Source: Halomontanus rarus
Lineage (GTDB): Archaea > Halobacteriota > Halobacteria > Halobacteriales > Natrialbaceae
NCBI RefSeq assembly: GCF_017357405.1
Contig: NZ_CP071597.1
Coordinates: 1,240,001 to 1,304,000, forward strand
Length of the DNA: 64,000 nucleotides
Direction: 5' to 3'
Shown in pieces: positions 45,057-54,243 of the stretch. How positions within the stretch are numbered: the stretch's first letter is position 1; the number at the start of each line of letters is the position of its first letter. Made by a program: the position numbers and the translations under genes. Under the pieces are notes generated by a model. It had not been told where the DNA came from, ran no database searches, and was given only the letters and a program-made list of their open reading frames with translations.

Positions 45057-45482
45057 ATGTTCTACGAGCAGCGAATGCAGGCGCCCGACTCGCCGGCTGC
45101 CCTGCGGACGGAGTACGACGACGACCTGCGCGAGGCCGTCGACGCCGTCGGTCTCGAGGCCGCCGCCGACACGACGTCCGTCGACGCCGACCGACTCGAA
45201 ATGCTCCTGGAGGGAGGGTCACCCGATCTCGAACTCGAGGAAGCGGCCGAGATTCAGGCGCTCGCGGAGGGAACGCCGGATCCGGACACGATCGTGGAGA
45301 TGGCCTGTGAGCACCTCCTGCTGGGGATGACGACGGCAGTGCTGGACGTTGATTCGCTCGCGGGAGAGCTCGAGATCGATCTCGACGCCACGGAGGTCCA
45401 ACAGAAGATCGAGCGCCGCGCGCCGATGTCGTTCGACGAGTTCGTGCGCGTCCAGCGCGTGATCGCGAGCGGGTCGCCCTGA
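45057..45482 (+). CDS. DUF5791 family protein
   Basis: This 141-aa acidic, mostly helical protein opens MFYEQRMQAPDSPA. It contains EEAAEIQALAEGTPDPDTIVEMACEHLLLGMTTAVLDVD, the hallmark of haloarchaeal DUF5791. Function unknown. The ATG at 45057 matches the family N-terminus; the longer upstream frame is not conserved. It is divergent from cetZ with 167 bases between starts. Confidence 0.75.
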   Translation: MFYEQRMQAPDSPAALRTEYDDDLREAVDAVGLEAAADTTSVDADRLEMLLEGGSPDLELEEAAEIQALAEGTPDPDTIVEMACEHLLLGMTTAVLDVDSLAGELEIDLDATEVQQKIERRAPMSFDEFVRVQRVIASGSP

Positions 45483-45580
45483 GAGGTCGGCGGGCGAGTT
45501 CGGAAGGCTCGTCGACGAGTACACGACGTGAGCACGAGCGCGAACGGTGTTATTATACGACACGCCTCCCGAGATCCACT

Positions 45581-46477
45581 ATGCGCGTCGCGATTCTCGG
45601 CTGTGGCTACGTCGGACTCGAGCTGGGGGGACAACTGGACGAGGCGGGCCACGACCCGATCGGCGTCCGCCGCTCGAGCGAGGGAGTCGACGCGATCGAG
45701 GACGCCGGCTTCGAGGCGGTGCGAGCGGACGTCACCGACACCGCCGACCTCGAGGCTGTTCCCGACGTCGACGCCGTGGTGTTCGCGGCCAGCAGCGGCG
45801 GACGCGGGGCCGAGGCCGCACGGCGGGTGTACGTCGACGGCCTCGAGACCGCGATCGAAGCGTTCGGATCGCGAGCCAGCCCACCCGACAGGCTGGTCTA
45901 CACCTCCTCGACCGGCGTCCACGGCGATCACGACGGCGACCGGGTCGACGAAGAGACGCCGCTCGAGCCGACGACCGACAAGACCGAGGTCCTCGCCGAG
46001 GCCGAACGCGTCGCACTCGAGTACGCCCCGGAGTACGGCATCGAGGGCACGGTCGCCCGCTACGCCGGCCTCTACGGCCCCGACCGGTACCGACTCGAGC
46101 GCTATCTCGAGGGCCCGGTGACGGCGGGCTATCTGAACATGGTCCATCGCGACGACGCCGCGGGAGCGGTCCGATACTTCCTCGAAGCGGACCTCGCCCG
46201 CGACGATGTCGTCCAGGTCGTCGACGACGAACCGGTCTCGAAGTGGGCGTTCGCCGACTGGCTCGCCGACGAGTGCGGCGTCGACCGGCCGCCCAAGCGG
46301 ACGAAAGTCGAGCGACTTGAGGCGGGAGACCTCTCCGACGCCGCCCGACGACGGATTCTGACGAGCAAACGCTGTTCGAACGACCGGCTTCGAGCGCTCG
46401 GCTACGAGCTCTCGTACCCGACGTTCCGGGAGGGATATCGGGACGCGATCGAGTCGTATCGGAGCGCCCGCTGTTGA
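45581..46477 (+). CDS. NAD-dependent epimerase/dehydratase-like SDR protein
   Basis: This 298-aa extended-SDR protein has the NAD-binding start MRVAILGCGYVGLEL. VYTSSTGVHGDHDG carries the catalytic-region Ser/Thr, and VARYAGLYGP is the substrate loop. The usual Tyr-x3-Lys pair is not obvious, as in atypical YeeZ-like epimerases of the same shape. Substrate unknown. It lies 98 bases after the DUF5791 gene and 59 before the DHH gene, possibly one transcript. Confidence 0.75.
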   Translation: MRVAILGCGYVGLELGGQLDEAGHDPIGVRRSSEGVDAIEDAGFEAVRADVTDTADLEAVPDVDAVVFAASSGGRGAEAARRVYVDGLETAIEAFGSRASPPDRLVYTSSTGVHGDHDGDRVDEETPLEPTTDKTEVLAEAERVALEYAPEYGIEGTVARYAGLYGPDRYRLERYLEGPVTAGYLNMVHRDDAAGAVRYFLEADLARDDVVQVVDDEPVSKWAFADWLADECGVDRPPKRTKVERLEAGDLSDAARRRILTSKRCSNDRLRALGYELSYPTFREGYRDAIESYRSARC

Positions 46478-46536
46478 TTTCTCCCCTCGTTCACCGTGAG
46501 GGGAAAGTTCTTGGTCGTTGACTTTGAGTGTGGCGT

Positions 46537-47727
46537 ATGATGGATCGGATCGCCTGGCTTGGCCGGCGCGGGGGTGACAGGCCACTGGTGGTCGATGGGG
46601 TGGTCGACTCGCTGGAGTCGGCCGATCCGCTCGTGCTGTCGCTCGTACTCCTCGGCGTGCTGGCACTCGTCATCGGCGGGTGGTGGCTCGTCCGCTGGGT
46701 CCGTCGCCCGCCGGGCGTTCGACTACAGCGGGTGCTCGCCAAACGCGACGAAGTCGCGGTGTTGATGCACCCGAACCCCGATCCGGACGCGATGGCGACC
46801 GCGATGGGAGTCGCCGAGATCGCGACCTCGGTCGAGACCGAGGTCACCTTGCAGTACTCCGGCGAGATTCGCCACCAGGAAAATCGGGCGTTTCGGACCG
46901 TTCTCGATCTCGATCTCGAGTCCATCGAATCGGCTGGCGAACTCGCCAGCGACGACGTGGTCCTCGTCGATCACAACACGCCGCGCGGATTTACCGGCGC
47001 GCAGATGATCGAACCGCTCGTCGTCGTCGATCACCACCCTGGAAACGGCGCCGGAACGGAGTTTACGGACGTTCGAACCGAGTACGGTGCCGCCTCGACG
47101 ATCGTCGTCGAGTACCTCGAGGAACTCGGCGCGACGCTTCACACGGAGGAGGCGGAGTCGGGAATCGAGATCTCGCCGGAGCTCGCGACGGGGCTCGTCT
47201 ACGGGATCCAGTCGGACACCAATCACCTGACGAAAGGCTGCTCGCGGGCCGAGTTCGACGCGAGTGCGTTCCTCTTCTCGGCGATCGACGAGGACCTCCT
47301 CGATCGAATCGCGAACCCGCAGGTGAGCGACGACGTCCTCCAGATCAAAGCCGACGCGATCACCGAAAAGCGAGTCGAGGGTTCGTTCGCAATCTGCGAC
47401 GTCGGCGAGATCGGAAACGTCGACGCGATTCCGCAGGCCGCCGACGAACTCATGCAACTCGAGGGCGTGACGGCGGTGGTCGTCTTCGGCAAGAACGACG
47501 GCACGCTCCACCTCTCCGGACGGTCGCGTGACGACCGCGTCCACATGGGAGAGACCTTGCGCCACGCCGTCAGCGATATCCCGATGGCCAACGCGGGCGG
47601 TCACGCCCGGATGGGAGGCGGCCAGCTCTCGATCGATCACATGAACGGGATCGGTCCCTCCGACGGGATCTCCGACGAGGAATTCGAAGAGCGACTGTTC
47701 GCAGCGCTCTCCGGCGAGCGGTCGTAA
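46537..47727 (+). CDS. membrane-anchored DHH phosphoesterase
   Basis: This protein of about 396 aa has one N-terminal membrane helix (about 30-53). The DHH domain includes HPNPDPDAMATAMG (about 78-91), Asp-His-Asn and VVDHHPG (about 167-173). The DHHA1 nucleic-acid or substrate-binding end has GGHARMGGGQLS. The order matches RecJ/NrnA/GdpP-like phosphodiesterases. Substrate could be nanoRNA, pAp or a cyclic dinucleotide; sequence does not decide. A 7-bp hairpin (TCCCCTC/GAGGGGA, about 46482-46504) lies just before the gene. Confidence 0.85.
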   Translation: MMDRIAWLGRRGGDRPLVVDGVVDSLESADPLVLSLVLLGVLALVIGGWWLVRWVRRPPGVRLQRVLAKRDEVAVLMHPNPDPDAMATAMGVAEIATSVETEVTLQYSGEIRHQENRAFRTVLDLDLESIESAGELASDDVVLVDHNTPRGFTGAQMIEPLVVVDHHPGNGAGTEFTDVRTEYGAASTIVVEYLEELGATLHTEEAESGIEISPELATGLVYGIQSDTNHLTKGCSRAEFDASAFLFSAIDEDLLDRIANPQVSDDVLQIKADAITEKRVEGSFAICDVGEIGNVDAIPQAADELMQLEGVTAVVVFGKNDGTLHLSGRSRDDRVHMGETLRHAVSDIPMANAGGHARMGGGQLSIDHMNGIGPSDGISDEEFEERLFAALSGERS

Positions 47728-47788
47728 ATCGTCTCACCGGACCCCGATCTGCCGGTAGACTCAACACGCTGGAAGATACATCCGGACT

Positions 47789-48679
47789 ATGTCTTCGAGC
47801 GAGGATTCGATCGCCGTCGTCTGTGTCGACGATAACGCGAGCCTCGCCGACCTCACCGCGACGTTTCTCGAGCGACACGACGAGACCGTCACCGCCCGAG
47901 CCGAAACTGACGTCGAGGCCGTTATCGAGCGACTCGAGAGTGGAGACGACCGTTTCGGAATCCCGGCGAGCAGTGTGAGCCCTGAGAGTGTGGAGAGCGC
48001 GGAGAGCACCGAAAACAGCGCCCGAACCGGACGGCCGACGATCGACTGCATCGTCAGCGATTACGATATGCCGGGCACGAACGGACTCGAGTTTCTCGAG
48101 GCCGTCCGCGCGCTCGACAGCGATATCCCGTTCATCCTGTTTACCGGGAAGGGGTCCGAAGAGATCGCCAGCGAGGCGATCTCCGCCGGCGTCACCGACT
48201 ACCTCCAGAAGCAGACGAGTCCCGACCAGTACCTCGTCCTCGCAAATCGCGTCCGGAACGCCGTCGAGAGTTATCGCGCTCGGCGAGCACTCGAGCGCAG
48301 CGAGTTACTGTTCGACGCGATCTTCGAGGACCCGATGACGTTTCTGGGGATTCTCGATCCGGACGGGACCCTCACCAACGTGAACCGAACGGCACTCGAG
48401 TTCGTGGGGACGACGCGGACGGCCCTTCTGGGAGAGTCGTTTTGGGAGTTACCGTGGTGGAACCACTCCGCGGAGTTACAGGCGGAGCTTCGAGAGTGGA
48501 TTCGGCGAGCGGCCGACGGCGAGTACGTCGAATACGAGGCGTCACATTACGACCCTGACGGGGAGTGCGTCGTGATCGACGGAACGATTCGACCGGTGGT
48601 GCGCGGGAGCGAAGTCGTCGCACTCATCGCGGAAGGTCGAGCGAACGACTCGGAACAGCGTGAACGGATCCGTCTCTGA
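47789..48679 (+). CDS. response regulator receiver plus PAS protein, no kinase domain
   Basis: This 296-aa protein has a REC domain (about 8-165) with Asp14/Asp15, phosphoacceptor Asp91 in SDYDMPG, Thr119 and Lys121. A PAS domain follows (about 173-290). An acidic Ser/Glu insertion (about 58-82) interrupts the receiver. Haloarchaeal proteins with this REC-PAS start normally continue into HisKA/HATPase or Bat-type HTH domains. Here the frame stops just after IAEGRANDSEQRERI, so it is either a truncated kinase or a stand-alone sensor adaptor. Confidence 0.8.
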   Translation: MSSSEDSIAVVCVDDNASLADLTATFLERHDETVTARAETDVEAVIERLESGDDRFGIPASSVSPESVESAESTENSARTGRPTIDCIVSDYDMPGTNGLEFLEAVRALDSDIPFILFTGKGSEEIASEAISAGVTDYLQKQTSPDQYLVLANRVRNAVESYRARRALERSELLFDAIFEDPMTFLGILDPDGTLTNVNRTALEFVGTTRTALLGESFWELPWWNHSAELQAELREWIRRAADGEYVEYEASHYDPDGECVVIDGTIRPVVRGSEVVALIAEGRANDSEQRERIRL

Positions 48680-48806
48680 TCGGACGTATGCGGCCCTCAC
48701 CGACGAGAGCGGGGAGCGGACCGATCGTCGGCCGGTAGCGGTAGAACACCAGTAGCAACGGAACGTGTGGAAACGATCGCCGTCCGCAGAACTCGAGGCC
48801 GGATCG

Positions 48807-49211
48807 CTACTCGTTCAGATGCGAGCGATACCCCTTCGGTTCGAATCCGCGCCGACAGATAACCCGTTTCCGACCCACGGTGATGGCGCTGACCTGATCG
48901 TCGGCTTCCATCTCGTCGATAACCTCTCGCAGGTGGTCTTTCGACCAGCCCATTTCCTCGAGAATCGTTGCTTCGTCGACCCGTCCGCCGCGCTTTACCA
49001 GCAGGCGAAGAATATGATCTTCGTCGGGCAGTTCTCGTTCGTCGACACCGTACTCGACCTGTTCGGCGTAGCTCAACGTCTCGTCCGCTGTTTCGGTCGC
49101 CTCGTTCGTCTCGTCTCGATCGGTCGTCGCGGACTCTGTCGTCGACGAATCGGCGCTCGAGTCCGATCGCCAGAGAGACGAGATGCGGGTCCAAAGTGTA
49201 TTCAATACCAT
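48807..49211 (-). CDS. winged-helix protein (MarR/DUF7343-like)
   Basis: This 134-aa protein has a low-complexity acidic first half (about 15-55), then a winged helix-turn-helix: EDHILRLLVKRGGRVDEATILEEMGWSKDHLREVIDEME and the wing VGRKRVICRRGFEP (about 62-125). That pattern matches haloarchaeal DUF7343-type HTH domains. The N-terminus is weakly hydrophobic and may contact the membrane, but no full helix is present. Target genes unknown. Confidence 0.7.
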   Translation of the reverse strand: MVLNTLWTRISSLWRSDSSADSSTTESATTDRDETNEATETADETLSYAEQVEYGVDERELPDEDHILRLLVKRGGRVDEATILEEMGWSKDHLREVIDEMEADDQVSAITVGRKRVICRRGFEPKGYRSHLNE

Positions 49212-49450
49212 CTGTGTTGATCACCATCCGTGCGTCTGTCGTCGGTGGGACGCTCCTCCCTTGCTGGTATGCCCGGCCGATTATATGTTAGTACCGCCGC
49301 GTTCGCGTGCTGTTTCGTGTAGTGAATGTATCGCGCAAGGGAATAGTAACGCCCTTGCAGAGTGCAAGCAGGCCGACTGTGCCGGCTGTGGCGGCAGTTC
49401 CGTTTCGTACGATCTCGTGTGCCGTTTGGCACCTGCACGCACACTCACAC

Positions 49451-49681
49451 TCACACTCGATCACGAACGTCTCGAACGATCTGATCGACGTCGTACTCGT
49501 CCTCGGTCTTGTCGAAAACGACGTCACCGTCGGCTCGGACGACGAAGATGCCGTCGTCACCGGTACGCAGGGTGACGGCCTCGAGGCTCTCACCGAGACT
49601 CGTCAGGAGCGCGTGCTGGACGTCCTCGGCGCGTGTCAGGAAGCCACACGGGACGCAGTATTCGATTTCGACGACAGTCAT
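49451..49681 (-). CDS. Rdx (SelT/SelW/SelH) family thioredoxin-like protein
   Basis: This 76-aa protein has the short Rdx fold with redox motif Cys9-Val-Pro-Cys12 right after the first strand (VVEIEYCVPCGF), then helix, strands and the late FDKTEDEYDVD. Family members are selenoprotein W-like; here both redox residues are Cys. The ATG at 49681 matches the family N-terminus; an upstream extension is unconserved. A CACTCA repeat lies just beyond its stop. Partner unknown. Confidence 0.82.
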   Translation of the reverse strand: MTVVEIEYCVPCGFLTRAEDVQHALLTSLGESLEAVTLRTGDDGIFVVRADGDVVFDKTEDEYDVDQIVRDVRDRV

Positions 49682-49825
49682 CGGTCGTTGTTCGTCGGCG
49701 GGGTACAAATTCTCCCGGGTCCCGGTAGTGTGAGATGAGGGTGGAAAGCGGATACGGACCACGTCTCGTGGACGCGACATCGGCGTCACACGTCACGGCA
49801 CCTCGACGCCACGTCCCCCCACCGA

Positions 49826-50662
49826 CTACAGTTCCGGAACCGCCTCGAGATACGTCTCGACGAGTCCGTCGAGCGCGTCGTGGTGGTGGGTCGTGTGCGG
49901 TGCGGTCAACGGCGAGACGCTGACGCGCCCTTCGACGACGGCTCGCCGGTCGGTTCCGTCGGGATCGGGAATCGCCTCGGCGTCCATCTCCTCCCAGACC
50001 CGGTCGTGGAGGACGACGCGGTCGCCCTCGTGAGAGGCGTCCATCTCGTAGCGCTTCGAGGGCCGGGTGATCTCGAGCGGTGCCGGATCGGTGCTCCTGC
50101 CCTCGCCCCCGCCTTCGCCTTCGCTCTCGCGGGGGAGCGGCGCGTTGACGTTGAGATAGGACGCTTCCTCGAAGACGCCGGCGTCGAGCGCGTGTTCGGC
50201 GAGAAATTTCGTCGCGCGGGTGGCTTCGGCGTAGTCACCGGGGCCGGTCTCGACGTCCGCGAGCGCGAGGTCACCCGCCGGCACGTACAGCGAGGTCGCG
50301 ATCGCCGGCACGTCGAAGAAGGCGGCCTCGACGGCGGCGCTGATCGTCCCCGATCGTCCGAGGACGTACTCGCCGAGGTTCGCGCCCCTGTTACAGCCGG
50401 AGACGACGAGATCGGGAAACGGCCCGAGTGCGCCCAGCCCGGCGACGACGCAATCCGACGGCGTCCCCACGACCGCGTAGCCGAGGTCGTGATCGACGAC
50501 GTCGACCTCGTGTGAGATCGAGCGCCCGACGGCGCTTTGATCGTCGGCCGGAGCGACGACGGTCACGTTGGCGATCTCCGAGAGGGCGTCGTACAGGACC
50601 CGGATGCCGGTGCTGTCGATCCCGTCGTCGTTCGTGAGCAGGATCTCGAGGGCGTCGCTCAT
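49826..50662 (-). CDS. surE: 5'/3'-nucleotidase SurE
   Basis: This 278-aa SurE has the metal site at the start (Leu-Leu-Thr-Asn11-Asp12-Asp13-Gly), Ser in DDQSAVGRS (about 43), Asn in SGCNRGANLG (about 90), and the GTISAAVEAAF helix. SurE dephosphorylates nucleoside monophosphates. An acidic Glu/Gly insertion (about 178-190), encoded by a simple repeat, lies in the later loop. It is 66 bases downstream of the Rsm22-like gene on the same strand, possibly the last gene of a tyrA operon. Confidence 0.92.
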   Translation of the reverse strand: MSDALEILLTNDDGIDSTGIRVLYDALSEIANVTVVAPADDQSAVGRSISHEVDVVDHDLGYAVVGTPSDCVVAGLGALGPFPDLVVSGCNRGANLGEYVLGRSGTISAAVEAAFFDVPAIATSLYVPAGDLALADVETGPGDYAEATRATKFLAEHALDAGVFEEASYLNVNAPLPRESEGEGGGEGRSTDPAPLEITRPSKRYEMDASHEGDRVVLHDRVWEEMDAEAIPDPDGTDRRAVVEGRVSVSPLTAPHTTHHHDALDGLVETYLEAVPEL

Positions 50663-50728
50663 AGTCCACCGCTCGGAGGCGGGCGCGAAAAGGTCACCGT
50701 TTCTCGGAGACGACCGAACGAAGCCGTC

Positions 50729-52219
50729 TCAGGCCAGTCGGTCGACGACCGTCTCCTCGTCGACGACCAGGTTGTAGGCCTCCTCGTCGTCGTTCCACAG
50801 GACCAGCGCCTGCTCGAACGAACACAGGTCGCCGTAGTCGGCCTCGAGCAGCGGTCGGTTGAGCGCGGTCTCGTTCGTCAGGACCGCGTAGTGGTCGACG
50901 GCCTCGCTGCCGTCGCTGATCTTGAAGAGCGGGTTCGGGTCGGAACCGCCGGCGCGGGCGGTCGATCCGCCGTCGTTCCCGTCGCCGCTCAGCGACCGGC
51001 TGAACTTCGCCGCGACGAGATCGACCCGGTTCGTGACGTGGCGCTCCATCTCGGCCATCTTGGCCCACCGGTCCGTGTCGAGATCGACGTCGATCCGGCG
51101 CGTGCCGTCTCGGCGGAGGATCGAGTAGGAGAACTGGACGTCGACGTTGACGAACTCGCCCGGGTCGTGCTCGTCGTCGCCGGCGGCCTCGTCGAGTCGG
51201 CGCTGGAACGGCGGAACCGCCAGATCGGGACGGACGTCGAACGACCAGCCGCGGTCACCGGGGGTCTCGCCGGCCCAGAGCCGTACCGCCGGGCTGTAGA
51301 TCGTCGCGTCGGACTCGACGGCCCGCTCGAGTTCCCGCAACTGGATGCTCGTCTCCCTGTCCGCGGGTGCGAGCGCGAGGAGCGCGCCGTCGTCGGCGAC
51401 CGCCCCGAGACACGACCGGAGCACCGCCTCGGGATCGTCGAGTTCGCTCAGGACGTTCGCGAGGAGGACGAGGTCGTACTCGCCGTGAGTGTCCCCATCC
51501 CCGTCCTCGCTTCCGCCCGCACTCCCGCCGAACTCGAACGATTCCACCGTCGTCCGGTGAACCGTCGAGTGGACGTTCCGTCCCGTCTCCGTGAGCAGCG
51601 TCTCGAGGACGTCCGCGGCCGCGCTCGGTTCGACGGCGTGGTACTCGAGGAGGGCGTCCTCGGGGAGGAAGTCACAGAGTCCGAGCGCGGGGCCGCCGAC
51701 GCCGGCGCCGACGTCGAGCACGCGTAGCTCCCGGCCCAGCAATCCGCGCTCGGCGAGATCGGAGAGGACGTACTGGACGGCGGCGTAGTACCCCGGCAGA
51801 TGGTAGATCGCGTACCCCGCGGCGACGTCCTCGTCGTAGTCGACGGACTTGCCCTGACTGTGGAGGTACTCGGACTTGACCCGGCGGATCACCGACCGCA
51901 GGAGGTCGCCGCTGGCTCCGTCGTGCCAGTTCGGGCCGTAGCGGTCGGCCAGCAGTTCCTCGAGCTGGTTCGCGTAGCGGTCGGGAAACCGCTCGATCGG
52001 TCTCCGAAGCGGGGCGACCGGGTCGTCCTCGACGGGAACGAAGGTGCCGTCCTCGCGTTCGATCAGGCCGAGCGAGGGGGCTTCCTCGCGGAGGAGTTGG
52101 CGAACGACGGCCGGATGCGGCTGGTTCTCGACGTAGTCGCTGATCTCCTCGGGGTCGATCGGTCTGACGTTTCGCAGGTACTTGGCGTTCGAGACGACGG
52201 CCTCGCGTTGGTCACTCAT
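50729..52219 (-). CDS. Rsm22-like SAM-dependent methyltransferase
   Basis: This 496-aa protein has a class I methyltransferase core. The SAM motif is VLDVGAGVGGPALGL (about 168-182), and DLVLLANVLSEL is motif IV-like (about 250-261). The preceding GYAIYHLPGYYAAVQYVL and the overall layout match the Rsm22 family, which is linked to small-ribosomal-subunit assembly. Long N- and C-terminal regions (1-130, 330-496) are haloarchaeal extensions. Its ATG overlaps the tyrA stop (ATGA), so the two are co-translated. Target RNA or protein unknown. Confidence 0.75.
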   Translation of the reverse strand: MSDQREAVVSNAKYLRNVRPIDPEEISDYVENQPHPAVVRQLLREEAPSLGLIEREDGTFVPVEDDPVAPLRRPIERFPDRYANQLEELLADRYGPNWHDGASGDLLRSVIRRVKSEYLHSQGKSVDYDEDVAAGYAIYHLPGYYAAVQYVLSDLAERGLLGRELRVLDVGAGVGGPALGLCDFLPEDALLEYHAVEPSAAADVLETLLTETGRNVHSTVHRTTVESFEFGGSAGGSEDGDGDTHGEYDLVLLANVLSELDDPEAVLRSCLGAVADDGALLALAPADRETSIQLRELERAVESDATIYSPAVRLWAGETPGDRGWSFDVRPDLAVPPFQRRLDEAAGDDEHDPGEFVNVDVQFSYSILRRDGTRRIDVDLDTDRWAKMAEMERHVTNRVDLVAAKFSRSLSGDGNDGGSTARAGGSDPNPLFKISDGSEAVDHYAVLTNETALNRPLLEADYGDLCSFEQALVLWNDDEEAYNLVVDEETVVDRLA

Positions 52220-53019
52220 TGGTCAGTCTCGGTCGTGTGTGTCGAGCTCGCTGTCCCGGTCGGCCCCCACTGCGCGGCGGCCTCCCGATATAGCGCCTCG
52301 AGTTCGTCGGGATCGGCGCTCGCGAGCCGGCGGGCGGCGTCGGCGACGGCGTCGGCACCGTCGAACGTGTCCTGGATGTCGGCGTAGACGCGGGGCGTCC
52401 CGCCGGTCACGAGTTCGGCGAGTCCCCCCAGTTGCTCGTAGACCGGCGTCTCGAATCCCTCGGGGACGGGCTCTGCGGCGAGGGCGAAGGAGAGGACCGC
52501 GGCGTGGGTCGCCGCCTGCACCGTCTCCATCGCACCGTCGTGTTCCGCCGCGGTGGTCTCGACGAGGTCGTTTCCTCGCGTCTCGAGTGTCGCACAGATC
52601 GCGTCGATCACCGGCCCGCCCTGTTCGCGGACGATCGCGATCGAACCGGGCGCGCGCTCGGGTGCGAACAGCGGGTGGAGGCTGACTCGCTCGCGGTCGG
52701 CCGCGTGGGTTCCCATGGCCTCGAGCGCTGGGCCCATGACCCCCGAAACGTCGAAGATCGCGCGCTCGGCGTTCGGGGCGTGCGTCTCGATCGCCCGCGC
52801 GACGTGGGTCATCGGGACGGCGAGACAGACGGCCAGAAAGGACTCGTCGGTCTCGAGCGGGACGGCGCGGCCGCCGGTCGCGTCGGCTGCCGAGCGCGCT
52901 GCGGTCTCGTCGACGTCGGTGAAGGCGACGGGTGCGTCGATCGCGTCGGCGATCCACCGCCCCATCGATCCCGCGCCGACGATCAGGACATCTCCGTCCA
53001 CAGCTCCGTCTCCCTCCAT
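52216..53019 (-). CDS. tyrA: prephenate dehydrogenase
   Basis: This 267-aa NAD(P)-dependent enzyme has the dinucleotide motif VLIVGAGSMGRWIADAI (about 11-27). The catalytic-region HPLFAPERAPGSIAIV (about 120-135) and a late AEHDGAMETVQAATHA helix are typical of archaeal TyrA. It converts prephenate to 4-hydroxyphenylpyruvate for tyrosine. The ATG at 53019 is favoured because the Rossmann motif follows directly. The downstream methyltransferase overlaps it by 4 bases. No chorismate mutase domain is fused. Confidence 0.85.
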   Translation of the reverse strand: MEGDGAVDGDVLIVGAGSMGRWIADAIDAPVAFTDVDETAARSAADATGGRAVPLETDESFLAVCLAVPMTHVARAIETHAPNAERAIFDVSGVMGPALEAMGTHAADRERVSLHPLFAPERAPGSIAIVREQGGPVIDAICATLETRGNDLVETTAAEHDGAMETVQAATHAAVLSFALAAEPVPEGFETPVYEQLGGLAELVTGGTPRVYADIQDTFDGADAVADAARRLASADPDELEALYREAAAQWGPTGTASSTHTTETDQ

Positions 53020-53569
53020 CGAATCTACCGTCACGTAGCCAGTGACGTTCCAAAAGCGGTTCGATTCGGACGACTTCCGGGTTCGAGCCGTCGTAACCGT
53101 CGCCGACTCGAGACCGTGGGGCCGATCGTGTCGCGACGGTGACTCGTTCCTGGAAGTAGAGTGAGTTGTGGTACGAACTGCCGGAACCGAGATTTCGATA
53201 TTCGCAACAGAAACCGTCGGTGGCCGATAATTCCACACTGGAATTGCTGATTTGGCACCGCACCTCGTTATTTTGGGGGAAATCTCATCACAATTTCGTG
53301 TGAGTGAGAAATAGTGATTCGGGGGAGAATCCGGACGTGAACGACGGAATACGGTCCCTGCTGTAACAGCACAGTCGCCGGTCCCCTCACAGACGACGTG
53401 ACGGGTCCGATGTCGTTCGTCGAGTCGACGGAAACCGAGTGATCACGATCGTTCGTCCGCGATCGAAACGGTGAGAATTTTGCATTCTTAGATATTTCTA
53501 TTAAATTTCTAGTAAAGCAACAGAAGAAAAGACTTACGTTGGCATACTTCCCTGTATCGAGTGAACAGT
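53020..53569. other. 550-base divergent intergenic region, AT-rich
   Basis: The gap separates the tyrA start from the membrane-anchored DUF7344 gene. The right part (about 53470-53545) is AT-rich and holds promoter-like TTAAATTTC and GAAAAGACTTACG boxes for the plus-strand gene. No convincing gene is seen; possible frames have poor composition. Confidence 0.5.
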
Positions 53570-54193
53570 ATGACTTCGACAAGTGATCGCCCATCCCGCT
53601 CTTCGGACGACCCCTCCACCGAGACGTTCGGCGACGAACCGACGGCCCTCTCCCGCGACGATCTCTTTCACATCCTTCAGACCACTCGCAGGCGAGAGAC
53701 GGTCACCTATCTGCTGGACGAAGACGAGCCCGTGAAGATGGGTGACGTCGCCGAACACGTCGCCGCTCGAGAGAACGAGACGACCGTCGCGGAGCTGACC
53801 TCCGCCCAGCGTCAGCGCGTCTACATTCCGCTCTATCAGTCTCACCTCCCGAAACTCGACGAGGTCGGTGCTATCGAGTACGACAAACCCGCCGGCATCG
53901 TGTACACGACCGAGCGCCTCGAGGAATTCCGTCCGTACCTCGAGGTCGCGAACGCCGACGACCGGACGACCGGGGCTGCGGACGAGCGGACGTCCGCGTC
54001 CGACGTGGCAACCGCCGGCCTCCACTACGTGTTGGCGACCACGGTGAGCGTCTGCTTGCTACTGGCCGCGGTGGCGGGCGTGGTCGCGATCCCCGGACTG
54101 GCTCTCGGCGTGATCATCACCGTCCTGTTCGTGCTGACGACGATCGTCACGACTCGCGGTCGCCTAACGGCGCTCCCGACACACGCTCGGTGA
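53570..54193 (+). CDS. DUF7344 winged-helix protein with C-terminal membrane anchor
   Basis: This 207-aa protein has a DUF7344-like winged-helix domain (about 28-125; LFHILQTTRRRETVTYLLDEDEP, VYIPLYQSHLPKLDEVGAIEYD). A short linker and two membrane helices follow (about 150-172 and 176-198). A membrane-anchored DNA-binding domain suggests a regulator that senses at the membrane. It has the same domain as the soluble protein at 31307. The ATG at 53570 is preferred over a GTG nine bases earlier. Confidence 0.75.
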   Translation: MTSTSDRPSRSSDDPSTETFGDEPTALSRDDLFHILQTTRRRETVTYLLDEDEPVKMGDVAEHVAARENETTVAELTSAQRQRVYIPLYQSHLPKLDEVGAIEYDKPAGIVYTTERLEEFRPYLEVANADDRTTGAADERTSASDVATAGLHYVLATTVSVCLLLAAVAGVVAIPGLALGVIITVLFVLTTIVTTRGRLTALPTHAR

Positions 54194-54243
54194 ACCGTCT
54201 TCCCGACGGACAGGGTTTACGAGACGCTCGAGTCGCTCGCGGT

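Noticed and set aside
53268-53594. 108-codon minus-strand frame in the tyrA upstream region
   Set aside because: It begins inside the DUF7344 gene, has no haloarchaeal composition and no family motif.
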